Of a DNA stretch of 64,000 bases, positions 25,124-33,411 are shown piece by piece. The DNA comes from Sphaerobacteraceae bacterium (GTDB lineage Bacteria; Chloroflexota; Chloroflexia; Thermomicrobiales; Thermomicrobiaceae): contig REEK01000112.1 in assembly GCA_007695115.1 (NCBI GenBank), forward strand, positions 36,895-100,894, in the 5' to 3' direction. The notes under the pieces were generated by a model. That model was not told the DNA's origin, made no database searches, and worked only from the letters and a program-made list of their open reading frames with translations. Each line of letters opens with the position of its first letter. The first letter of the stretch is position 1. The translations under genes and the position numbers were made by a program.

Positions 25124-27220
25124 TCAATTGTCGGAGATTCGCAAGTTCCGCAACCGATCGATCTCGATCAATGCCTCCGTGTTCACGACTGCGGTCGACT
25201 CCCGCTCCTCGATAATTGCCGGGCCAGCAAACGACATCCCGGGGCCGAGTCGATACCGATCGAAGACCGGCACCTCGCGGAAACCCTTCTCCTGCGGGAG
25301 ATAGATCTCCCGGGTCCCCTTCTGCGCCTGCTCCACCGAAGCCGCTGGCTCGACGGTTGAAAGCAGTTCGAGCGGCACCGTTGGTGCCGGCCCGGACACC
25401 AGAACACGCCAGTTCACCGCTTCGATCGGATTTCCCGGGGCCGAACGCTGGAACAATCGCCGGTACTCGGCATCGAACCGGGCTTCGATATCTGCCCTTG
25501 TCTCCCGGGACGGTCGATCCGGACCAAGATCGACCGAGATCTCGTGTCCCTGCCCGGCGTAGCGGAGTTCAGCCACGCGAGTGAAGATCATCTGATCTTC
25601 CGGGATTCCGGCATCGGAGAGAATCTGGCGTCCTTCGTCTTCCATCTCCAGCACCAGACGCTGAAGCTCCTGCCAGTCGATATCATCCAGCAACCCATTG
25701 AGGCTGCGAACGAAGTCGAACGCCAGTGGAGCGGAGAGGAACCCGACGGTCGAGAGAACCCCGGCACCGATCGGAACGATCACTTCTGGTGCGTTGAGAA
25801 TCTGCGCGACGCCCCAGGCATGCACCGGACCAGCTCCACCGAATGCGAACACCGGGTAGGCCCGCGGGTCCTTGCCCTGTTCGACGGCGTGGACCCGGGC
25901 CGCGTTGGCCATGTTTTCGTTGACGACTTTGTGGATGCCCCAGGCCGCCTCGATCGCGTCAATACCCAAGTGGTCAGCCACCTCATGCTGAATCGCCTGG
26001 CGTGTTTGCGATAGATCGAGCGCCATCGATCCACCAAGGAAGAAATCCGGATCGAGATAGCCGAGCAACAGATCGGCGTCGGTGACCGTCGGCTGGATAC
26101 CGCCTCGCCCATAGCAGACAGGTCCCGGATCCGAACCGGCACTCTGAGGCCCGACTTTCAGCAATCCGAGGGAGTCGATTGAAGCGATGCTTCCCCCGCC
26201 AGCCCCGATCTCGATCATCTCGATGACCGGTACCTTGACCGGCAAACCGCTGCCCTTCTTGAATCGATAGACGCGGCTTACCTCGAACTCGGTCGAGATG
26301 GTCGGCTCGCCGTTGTCGATCAGACAGGCTTTTGCAGTGGTCCCGCCCATATCGAACGAGAGAAGATCGGAGAGCCCCAGTTCGTTTCCATACCGGGATG
26401 CGGCCAGCGCGCCAGCTGCCGGGCCGGACTCCACCAGACGAATCGGATAGCTGCGGGCCGTCTCGACGGTACAGATACCACCCGACGACAGCATGATCAG
26501 CAACTCTGCTTCGATCCCCTGCTCCCGGAGCACATCGCTGAGCAGAGCCAGATACCGATCAATCACCGGCCGCACATACACGTTCGCCAGCGTGGTGGAG
26601 ACCCGCTCGTATTCCCGGATCTCGGGAGCAACACTCGATGAGAGCGAGACCGTCATCTCCGGCGCAATTTCCGCGAGGATCTCACCGACTCGCTGCTCGT
26701 TTTCAGGGTTTCGATAGCTGTGCAGCAGTGCAACACCGACCGCATCGATGCCTGCACCGCGAAGCTCCTCGACGAGCGCCGCCACGTCGTCCGGGTCGAC
26801 ATTCTTCAGGACCGTGCCATCGGCAGCAGTCCGTTCGTCGAGCTCCAGCCGCCAGCGCCGGCGAACCAGTGGCTCCGGCATCTCGAGGAAGATATCGTAG
26901 AGATCGTAGCGATGCTCACGCCCCATCTGCACGGCATCACGGAACCCACGCGTGGTAATCAGCGCCGTGGGCGAACCCCGGCGCTCGATCAGTGCATTCG
27001 TCACCAGGGTTGTGCCGTGAATAACTCGATCGACGTCGCGTCCTTCGTGCTCTCCTGCCGAGAGCACCGCTTCGACGCCGTCACCGACTGCCAGAGAAGG
27101 CTCGTCGGGGGTCGTCAACACCTTGTCGATTACAAAGCGCCGCTGGTCAGCGTCAAACAAAAGGACATCGGTGAACGTGCCACCGATGTCAACGCCGACG
27201 CGGACTGGTCTGTTACTCAT
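25124..27220 (-). CDS. hyuA: Hydantoinase A/oxoprolinase family protein
   Basis: ATP-binding subunit (ASKHA fold) of 698 aa. It starts VRVGVDIGGTFTDVLLFD, the phosphate loop of the family. VIHGTTLVTNALIERRG, SGPAAGALAASRYG, DMGGTTAKACLI, GAGGGSIASIDSLG and FGGAGPVHAW follow. Together with HyuB it should form a hydrolase or carboxylase of cyclic amides (hydantoin, 5-oxoproline) or ketones. The split into two genes with another gene between is common outside eukaryotes. ATG at 27220 begins at MSNRPVRV. An ATG nine bases upstream is possible. Confidence 0.92.
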   Translation of the reverse strand: MSNRPVRVGVDIGGTFTDVLLFDADQRRFVIDKVLTTPDEPSLAVGDGVEAVLSAGEHEGRDVDRVIHGTTLVTNALIERRGSPTALITTRGFRDAVQMGREHRYDLYDIFLEMPEPLVRRRWRLELDERTAADGTVLKNVDPDDVAALVEELRGAGIDAVGVALLHSYRNPENEQRVGEILAEIAPEMTVSLSSSVAPEIREYERVSTTLANVYVRPVIDRYLALLSDVLREQGIEAELLIMLSSGGICTVETARSYPIRLVESGPAAGALAASRYGNELGLSDLLSFDMGGTTAKACLIDNGEPTISTEFEVSRVYRFKKGSGLPVKVPVIEMIEIGAGGGSIASIDSLGLLKVGPQSAGSDPGPVCYGRGGIQPTVTDADLLLGYLDPDFFLGGSMALDLSQTRQAIQHEVADHLGIDAIEAAWGIHKVVNENMANAARVHAVEQGKDPRAYPVFAFGGAGPVHAWGVAQILNAPEVIVPIGAGVLSTVGFLSAPLAFDFVRSLNGLLDDIDWQELQRLVLEMEDEGRQILSDAGIPEDQMIFTRVAELRYAGQGHEISVDLGPDRPSRETRADIEARFDAEYRRLFQRSAPGNPIEAVNWRVLVSGPAPTVPLELLSTVEPAASVEQAQKGTREIYLPQEKGFREVPVFDRYRLGPGMSFAGPAIIEERESTAVVNTEALIEIDRLRNLRISDN

Positions 27221-27279
27221 CTTGAGCAATTCCGATCCGCTTGATTCAGTTCAGTTTCCAGTCGATGCCAATCGCCGGC

Positions 27280-28398
27280 CTAGGAGTCCTGAATACTGGA
27301 CCAGAGCGTTTCCGCCACCCGGAACGGGTCGCTAGAGACCACGCTGGCCGCATACAGCTCCATCGCGCCGAAGTCAGAAGTCCGGTTCAACGGATCACCA
27401 CGATCAACGATCCGCACCATGACCGGCATATCATCCCAGTTCTCGCCAGTATTGGCAATCGGCCGCTCCCAGATCGCCAGATTAAATGACGCGGTGTTGA
27501 GATCCTCGATCAGACATCGCAACACCTGATAAATCATGTCCGACAGCTCTGCATCAACCTGATTGCCAATCAGGACGATCTCTTTCTCCTTGAGCGGAGT
27601 CAGATTGGCCATGACCTTCACGTTGCCGATCTGTCGACCAAGACCGAGTTCCTCATGGACTGCGTACAGGTCGTCGAAATAACTGCGGTCGAACTGTTCA
27701 CGATACGTCATTGCCGAGCGGCGCTGAAGTTCGACTTTGCCGTAGTGCATGCCTTTTGTCAGGCTGATCTGCGCGTGACCATGAGGAATCGAGGCCCCAC
27801 TCTTCCACAGACAATTCCACATGAAGAAGGGATAGACGGCATCTGGGTCCTGCTCGTGACAGCGCTGGAGCCATTGCCGGGAAACATCGACCGCATCTCG
27901 AACCACATCGCCGGTAAACGCCAGTGGATCGTGCTCACGGAAAATCACGACGCCATGGAAGCCGTCGTACTTGGCAATGTTGCTGGCCGTCAGTGAGTGT
28001 TCGCCTTCGACTCGGCCAAAGGCGTCAGCCGGGGTGTTGTGAAGCGGCTCGCAGAATGGGTCTGGTGCGGTCTTGGCAATCTCATCAGCCAGATCGACTG
28101 GGATGCGGGCTTCCAGCGGACGGCGGGATCGCAGATCATTGAATAGCGTTGCATCCAGCGTATGTTTGTTGGTGACTTTCACCACGTGCTGGTTCAGGAC
28201 AGCCTCAACCGATCCAAAATATCGCTCGATCCAGCGATGCATGTGCTCCGGGGGATCGAGTGTCCCCGTCGTCTCGGAAACATGATAGAGTCGATTGAAC
28301 GCAGCTTGATGCTCTTCAGTCATCCGCTCTATCGCTCGTGGAAGATCGACGATACTCCTGTCTATCACTGCGTGCCCCACATCCTGACGTTCGCCCAT
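27280..28398 (-). CDS. GalT-like (HIT superfamily) nucleotidyltransferase or phosphorylase
   Basis: Product of 372 aa. The catalytic motif SGASIPHGHAQI resembles the HxHxQ site of galactose-1-phosphate uridylyltransferases and ADP-sugar phosphorylases, with H-G-H where GalT has H-P-H. The upstream cysteine zinc ligands of classical GalT are not evident. It lies directly after glgC (194-base gap, same strand), so sugar nucleotide or ADP-glucose metabolism is a reasonable guess. The exact substrate is unassigned. GGGGG precedes the ATG. Confidence 0.65.
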   Translation of the reverse strand: MGERQDVGHAVIDRSIVDLPRAIERMTEEHQAAFNRLYHVSETTGTLDPPEHMHRWIERYFGSVEAVLNQHVVKVTNKHTLDATLFNDLRSRRPLEARIPVDLADEIAKTAPDPFCEPLHNTPADAFGRVEGEHSLTASNIAKYDGFHGVVIFREHDPLAFTGDVVRDAVDVSRQWLQRCHEQDPDAVYPFFMWNCLWKSGASIPHGHAQISLTKGMHYGKVELQRRSAMTYREQFDRSYFDDLYAVHEELGLGRQIGNVKVMANLTPLKEKEIVLIGNQVDAELSDMIYQVLRCLIEDLNTASFNLAIWERPIANTGENWDDMPVMVRIVDRGDPLNRTSDFGAMELYAASVVSSDPFRVAETLWSSIQDS

Positions 28399-28591
28399 AG
28401 AATCATCCCCCTTGAAAACATGATACCGACGGCACCGTTGCTCTGTCGGACTGACTGTGAAGTGTTATGTCCCGTATTAATGAACCTGCCGAACCTGAGA
28501 ATCTCTGGTTTTTGTGCTGGTCCATGGATCAGCCAATCTCTCATCATACGATGTCGCGTCCACCCCGACATATCACACGCGATCCAGAGGC

Positions 28592-29875
28592 TCAAACCCA
28601 GACTGCAACAATGCGCGAATCTATCGTCTCTCCACTCGGAATATCTGCTTCCTCGAAGTCGCTGTGAGTGACATCGGTTCCGATGAGAACGTTCCGTCCC
28701 GCGCGCGTTCCCGGCGGAATCTCGGATTTGCGGCCCACGATCGTAATGCCAGTATTCAGCCGATTCGGCTCCAGGCGATTGATCGTGTAGTCGTCCCCGT
28801 AGCCCAGATAGGCGTGGGCACCAACAGTGACCTGTTTGTCGATGATCACCCGATCCAGCACCGCCCCCGGTCCGATCACCGAGTCAGTCATAATAATCGA
28901 ATCCCGTATCACCGCGCCATTGTGAACTACCACGCCAGGAGAGAGCATCGAATGCTCAACGGTCGCATTCTGGATAATGCAGCCGTTTGAGACCATGCTG
29001 CGATTCACCCGGGCACCATCCAGAAACTTTGCTGGAGGGCGTTCCTCACTCCGGGTATGAATCCGCCAGTCGTAGTCGTAGAGATTCAGCTGTGGCAGAT
29101 CGTCGAGCTGCTCCATGTTCGCTTCCCAGTAGGACTGAATCGTCCCGACGTCCCGCCAGTAGCCGTGGAAAGTATGCGCATAGGCCTTGCCGTACTTGAT
29201 CAGGTAAGGGATCACTTCGTGACCGAAATCGGTCATCGAGGTGCCGCCTTTACGATCGTCGAACAGTTCCAGCAGTACATCTCGCTTGAACACGTAGACG
29301 CCCATCGAAGCCAGGTTGCTCCGTGGCTCTGCCGGCTTCTCGTCGAAATCGCTAATCAAGCCATCTGGCTCGGTGAACATCACTCCGAAACGGTGTGCGT
29401 CCTCCCATTCGACAGGCTGAACCGCGACCGTAACGTCGGCATCCTTCTCTCGATGAAGCTCCAGCATGGGCCGATAGTCCATCGCATAGACATGATCGGC
29501 AGACAGGATTAGTACATCCTGAAAGCTTCGGGAATTTACATAAAAGAGATTATGGTAAATAGCGTCAGCAGTGCCCTTGTACCAGCCAGATCCGGATCTG
29601 CCGAGATACGGCTGAAGGATCACGATTCCGCCATTTCGCTCGCGATCAAGATCCCACGGGCGACCATGCCCGATGTGGTCATTGAGCGAGTGAGGTCGAT
29701 ACTGAGTCAGTGCCGCGATGTTGAACAGCCCGGAATTGACACAGTTCGACAGCGCAAAGTCAATGATCCGGTACTTGCCAGCAAACGGGACAGCCGGTTT
29801 GGCACGCTGGCGGGACAGGATACTCAGCCGCTCACCCTGTCCACCGGCAAGAATCATAACTGCGACTTCGCTCAT
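28592..29875 (-). CDS. glgC: Glucose-1-phosphate adenylyltransferase
   Basis: Makes ADP-glucose for glycogen or trehalose synthesis. Product of 427 aa. The N-terminal nucleotidyltransferase has GGQGERLSILSRQRAKPAV and FALSNCVNSG, and PYLGRSGSGWYKGTADAIY is the classical GlgC segment. The C-terminal part carries left-handed beta-helix repeats (VVHNGAVIRDSIIMTDSVIG). GGGAG precedes the ATG. Its promoter overlaps a perfect inverted repeat. No glgA or glgB is in the window. Confidence 0.95.
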   Translation of the reverse strand: MSEVAVMILAGGQGERLSILSRQRAKPAVPFAGKYRIIDFALSNCVNSGLFNIAALTQYRPHSLNDHIGHGRPWDLDRERNGGIVILQPYLGRSGSGWYKGTADAIYHNLFYVNSRSFQDVLILSADHVYAMDYRPMLELHREKDADVTVAVQPVEWEDAHRFGVMFTEPDGLISDFDEKPAEPRSNLASMGVYVFKRDVLLELFDDRKGGTSMTDFGHEVIPYLIKYGKAYAHTFHGYWRDVGTIQSYWEANMEQLDDLPQLNLYDYDWRIHTRSEERPPAKFLDGARVNRSMVSNGCIIQNATVEHSMLSPGVVVHNGAVIRDSIIMTDSVIGPGAVLDRVIIDKQVTVGAHAYLGYGDDYTINRLEPNRLNTGITIVGRKSEIPPGTRAGRNVLIGTDVTHSDFEEADIPSGETIDSRIVAVWV

Positions 29876-29919
29876 ATTCGCTGATCTCCCTTATTGTCGG
29901 CTTCGGTCGAGCGCGATTC

Positions 29920-29988
29920 ACGAACGTTCGTAATTATGCGGGAAGCAAGTGCTTGCTTCACTCTAAGCTTCCTGCCGCATACGGTCAA
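29920..29988 (-). promoter_or_regulatory. glgC promoter with two palindromes at and below the start site
   Basis: Minus strand: TTGACC (29983-29988), 17-base spacer, TAGAGT (29960-29965), predicted start near 29953. The inverted repeat GAAGCAAG-TG-CTTGCTTC (29942-29959) lies right on that start. A second perfect palindrome, ACGAACGTTCGT, sits at 29920-29931 in the leader. Both look like repressor sites. No regulator gene is adjacent. Confidence 0.55.
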
Positions 29989-30023
29989 CCGAAATTCGGG
30001 CCCGGAAACCGGAAAACTGAGTA

Positions 30024-30032
30024 TGCTATACT
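30024..30032 (+). promoter_or_regulatory. Extended -10 promoter of accD-accA
   Basis: TGCTATACT at 30024-30032 is an extended -10 element. No good -35 is present. The predicted start near 30039 lies about 50 bases before the accD start. Confidence 0.5.
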
Positions 30033-30087
30033 CCCCGCTATCTTGCCGGCCTGATACCTCATGCATCGCTTCGGAGAGATCGCACTG

Positions 30088-31008
30088 ATGCCGGACTTCT
30101 TTAGAAGAAAACCCACATTCAATCGCGAAGATGCCGAGCACAGCGACGGTCCGGTTGTACCGGATGGTCTCTGGGTGAAGTGCACCAGCTGCAAAGATCT
30201 GGTGTACAGCAAGGATTTCGAGCGCTGGTATCGTGTCTGCCCCAAGTGTGATCACCACGCCCGGCTGACCGCCACCCAGCGGCTGAACTACCTGCTCGAC
30301 TCCGGCAGCTTCGAGGAATGGGATCGCGGCATCGTGACCGCAGATCCGCTGCATTTCTCGGCAAATGGCGATGCCTACCACGAGAAGGTGCAGCAAGCAT
30401 CCCAGAAAAGTGGACAGCCCGAGTCACTGGTTACCGGCAGAGGGCGAATCCAGGGCTACGATGCAGTCGTGGCCGCCACGGAGTTCGCCTTCCTGGGGGC
30501 CAGTATGGGTTCGGCGTTCGGTGAGAAGTTCGTTCGTGCCGTAGAGAAAGCCGTCGAACTCCGACTGCCGTTCATCAGCATTTCCAATTCGGGCGGCGCC
30601 CGGATGCACGAGAGCACGTTCTCACTGATGCAGATGGCCAAGACAACCGCAGCCCTCTCCCGTCTGGGCGAGCATAAGCTGCCACATGTCTCGATTCTCA
30701 CTGATCCGTGCTACGGCGGCGTCACCGCAAGTTATGCGACGGTCGCCGACATCATCATCGCCGAACCCGGCGCAATGATCGGGTTTGCCGGACCACGGGT
30801 CATCGAACAGATCACCCGTCAGAAGCTTCCGGCCGGTTTCCAGACCGCAGAATTCCTTCTCAAGCACGGGATGATCGATATGGTCTGCCGCCGTAGCGAT
30901 CTTCCGGAGACCATTGCTCTGTTACTGCTTCACTATGCAGACGCCACGATGGGACGCCACACGCCAGGGTACGCCCACGCCAGCACTGGGAAGGAAGGAG
31001 ACGCCTGA
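30088..31008 (+). CDS. accD: Acetyl-CoA carboxylase carboxyltransferase beta subunit
   Basis: Forms the carboxyltransferase with AccA for malonyl-CoA synthesis. Product of 306 aa. The four-cysteine zinc ribbon is at C32, C35, C51 and C54, followed by the crotonase-like domain with GYDAVVAATEFAFLGASMGS, SNSGGARMHESTFSLMQMAK and EPGAMIGFAGPRVIEQ. The ATG at 30088 has GGAGAG upstream and starts MPDFFRRKP, a common AccD start. The earlier ATG at 30061 is less likely. The stop overlaps the accA start by one base. Confidence 0.96.
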   Translation: MPDFFRRKPTFNREDAEHSDGPVVPDGLWVKCTSCKDLVYSKDFERWYRVCPKCDHHARLTATQRLNYLLDSGSFEEWDRGIVTADPLHFSANGDAYHEKVQQASQKSGQPESLVTGRGRIQGYDAVVAATEFAFLGASMGSAFGEKFVRAVEKAVELRLPFISISNSGGARMHESTFSLMQMAKTTAALSRLGEHKLPHVSILTDPCYGGVTASYATVADIIIAEPGAMIGFAGPRVIEQITRQKLPAGFQTAEFLLKHGMIDMVCRRSDLPETIALLLLHYADATMGRHTPGYAHASTGKEGDA

Positions 31009-31889
31009 TGACGTCCACCGCTCCAGCCTGGGAACGTGTGCAGCTGGCAAGAAAGCCTGAGCGGCCCCACTCTCTGGCGTACATCAATATGCTGATTAGT
31101 GGCTTCGTCGAGCTCCACGGTGACCGGCGATTCAGCGATGATCCCTCGATCGTGTCTGGAATCGGTTCCTTCAACGGGCGTACCGTGATGGTGATTGGTC
31201 ACCAGAAGGGCACGAATACGAAGGAGAATCTCGACCGGAACTTCGGGATGCCCGGCCCTGATGGGTATCGCAAGGCGCTCCGAACGTTTCACCATGCTGA
31301 GAAGTTCGGCTTCCCGCTGATCTGCTTCATCGATACACCAGGAGCAGATCCGGGACTCAGTTCGGAGGAGCGTGGGCAGGCCACAGCGATCGCCGAGAAC
31401 CTGCTGGCGCTGTCCTCGTTGAAAATCCCGACAGTCGGAGTGGTTATCGGAGAAGGCGGCAGTGGTGGCGCGCTGGCGATCAGCGTAACCGACCGACTGC
31501 TGATGCTCGAGAATGCGGTGTACGCCGTTGCTTCGCCAGAAGCGTGCGCGGCAATCCTCTGGAAGGACGCAAGTGCTGCCCCGGAAGCCGCCGAGGCGCT
31601 GAAACTCACCGCCCAGAACCTCTACGAGTTCGAGATCATCGACGAGATCATCCCGGAACCAGAACCGGCACACGAAGCCAGCGACGAAGCGATCCTGCGC
31701 ACCGGCAAAACGATCGAGCGACACCTCACCGAGATCGAATCGATCGTCAGCGATCAGGGCATCGAGCATCTGCTGGAACTGCGCTATCAGAAGTATCGGA
31801 ACATCGGCGCCTGGGTAGATCAGCAGGAAGCCGTGATCTCTGGAGATTCGCCAGATCTGGCTCGTCAGAATGGTCAGACTGCCAACTGA
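31008..31889 (+). CDS. accA: Acetyl-CoA carboxylase carboxyltransferase alpha subunit
   Basis: Partner of AccD; 293 aa. Segments typical of AccA are AWERVQLARKPERPHSLAYI, ELHGDRRFSDDPSIVSGIG, MVIGHQKGTNTKENLDRNFG, PLICFIDTPGADPG and IGEGGSGGALAISVTDRLLM. Start and stop overlap (TGATG) with accD and a GGAAGGAG site precedes it, giving a coupled pair. No accB or accC here. Confidence 0.96.
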   Translation: MTSTAPAWERVQLARKPERPHSLAYINMLISGFVELHGDRRFSDDPSIVSGIGSFNGRTVMVIGHQKGTNTKENLDRNFGMPGPDGYRKALRTFHHAEKFGFPLICFIDTPGADPGLSSEERGQATAIAENLLALSSLKIPTVGVVIGEGGSGGALAISVTDRLLMLENAVYAVASPEACAAILWKDASAAPEAAEALKLTAQNLYEFEIIDEIIPEPEPAHEASDEAILRTGKTIERHLTEIESIVSDQGIEHLLELRYQKYRNIGAWVDQQEAVISGDSPDLARQNGQTAN

Positions 31890-31929
31890 GTCTGGTTCAC
31901 CCCCGGGCCGCATTCTCGTCGAGCGACTG

Positions 31930-33072
31930 CTATCGTCCAGCCAGCCCCAACGCATCCACGAACGCCCGATACCGCTCACCCGGAGATTTGCCGGTTTGCA
32001 GATAGCGATGCACGTGGATCAGCCGATCTGACGTGAAGATCCCGCGGTAGATCCCACCTTCAGTGATCGGAATGGCCGGGCGGCCTGTCGTCAGCATCTG
32101 CCGATGAACTTCATACACCGAGGAATCGATATCCATAGTCAGCACGTCGCTGTCCATAACATCCCGTACCCGGAGTTTGCTGGCTGAATTGAGCAACGGA
32201 TGCACCGCTTCCTGCCAGAGCATCCCGACAACGGTTCCATTGACTGTCACCGCGACATCTCGGACCCCACCACGCAACGCATAGTTCAGTGGGGAATCTG
32301 GCTGCACACCACCAAGGTCCCAGAGGACGAACTGGCCGACCGGCAATGAGCGCATCGACGTCTCGAGGTGGATCATCCGCGCCTCGACATACGCCGCCAC
32401 AAGCACAAATATCGCCACCAGCGGAAGCGAGACATCCCGAAGCAGGAATCCGCCAATGATCAGCGACAAAGCGAGCGCCTGGCCCATTCCGACCGCGATC
32501 TGCGTTGCCCGGAACCGACCCCACAGGATACTGAACGCCGCTCGCATGACGCGCCCCCCATCCATCGGGAAGGCAGGCAGCAGATTGAAGAGCGCCAGCA
32601 TGACGTTCACCAACCACAGATAGGCGATCAGCGCACTGAACCCTGTCTCCTGCAGCACAAGGAATGCGCTTCCGGCATCGGGGAAGTCTCTGACGATCAT
32701 CACGCCAATCAGCACCGGGCTCAGCAATCCGGCAACGATCAGGTTAAGGAATGGTCCCGCAAGGGCGATCGCGATCTCCTGACGAGGCGTCAGCGAGACG
32801 TACTCGATACGGGCGACACCACCGATCGGCAACAGCGTAATGTCATGCACTTTCAGACCTAGGCGCATAGCAATGAAACCGTGCGCCAGTTCGTGTCCCA
32901 CAACGCTTACGAACGCCGCTATGAGGACGAACACGCCGAACAGCACGCCCTGCGCACCATGTCCGGCAGCGTACCCCCAGTAGTACACAGCCCAGAGCAG
33001 CGCCAGCAGGAATGTCGGATGCACCTTGACATCTATGTTGCGAATGCGTGTCAGGCGGAGCGATTTCCCCAA
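31930..33072 (-). CDS. Site-2 type M50 metalloprotease with degenerate CBS region
   Basis: Polytopic membrane zinc protease of 380 aa, of the SpoIVFB/Rip3 group. The zinc site HELAH is at residues 60-64 in a helix, and the third ligand region NLLPAFPMDGGRVMRA is near residues 170-185. About six helices end near residue 235. The C-terminal 130 residues have two weak CBS-like repeats (VRDVMDSDVLTMDIDSSVYE). Such enzymes cleave transmembrane anti-sigma factors or similar substrates. No candidate substrate is adjacent. I use the TTG at 33072, preceded by AAGGA. Confidence 0.88.
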   Translation of the reverse strand: MGKSLRLTRIRNIDVKVHPTFLLALLWAVYYWGYAAGHGAQGVLFGVFVLIAAFVSVVGHELAHGFIAMRLGLKVHDITLLPIGGVARIEYVSLTPRQEIAIALAGPFLNLIVAGLLSPVLIGVMIVRDFPDAGSAFLVLQETGFSALIAYLWLVNVMLALFNLLPAFPMDGGRVMRAAFSILWGRFRATQIAVGMGQALALSLIIGGFLLRDVSLPLVAIFVLVAAYVEARMIHLETSMRSLPVGQFVLWDLGGVQPDSPLNYALRGGVRDVAVTVNGTVVGMLWQEAVHPLLNSASKLRVRDVMDSDVLTMDIDSSVYEVHRQMLTTGRPAIPITEGGIYRGIFTSDRLIHVHRYLQTGKSPGERYRAFVDALGLAGR

Positions 33073-33284
33073 AGTCGGTCCTTCGCGATCGTCTCGACTA
33101 CTCGCTTGCCGTCAACCATTCTACTCCCTGACAGGGTGTTCGTACAGTCTACAGGGCAAAATCGAAGGTCCCTGCGGTCCAGAACAGACATGGCACGGTT
33201 TCTGCATTGGCGGATGAGGGTAAGGAGTTCGAGACTGTATTTTCCGCATGGGGACGGGCAATACGAGAAACCACAGCAAGAACC

Positions 33285-33313
33285 TTGCCACAGGGGAAAA
33301 CAGCGCGTATAAT
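33285..33313 (+). promoter_or_regulatory. Promoter of rpoN
   Basis: TTGCCA (33285-33290), 17-base spacer, perfect TATAAT (33308-33313), so rpoN itself appears to be read by the housekeeping sigma factor. The rest of the gap from 33073 holds no other gene that I can support. Confidence 0.75.
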
Positions 33314-33411
33314 GCTCACATCGATGGGTACAGGGATCAACTTCACCTGACCGCTTGATGCGATTCACGAGGATCGCACGGGCACATCGGTTCAGAATGG
33401 GAGATTTACGA

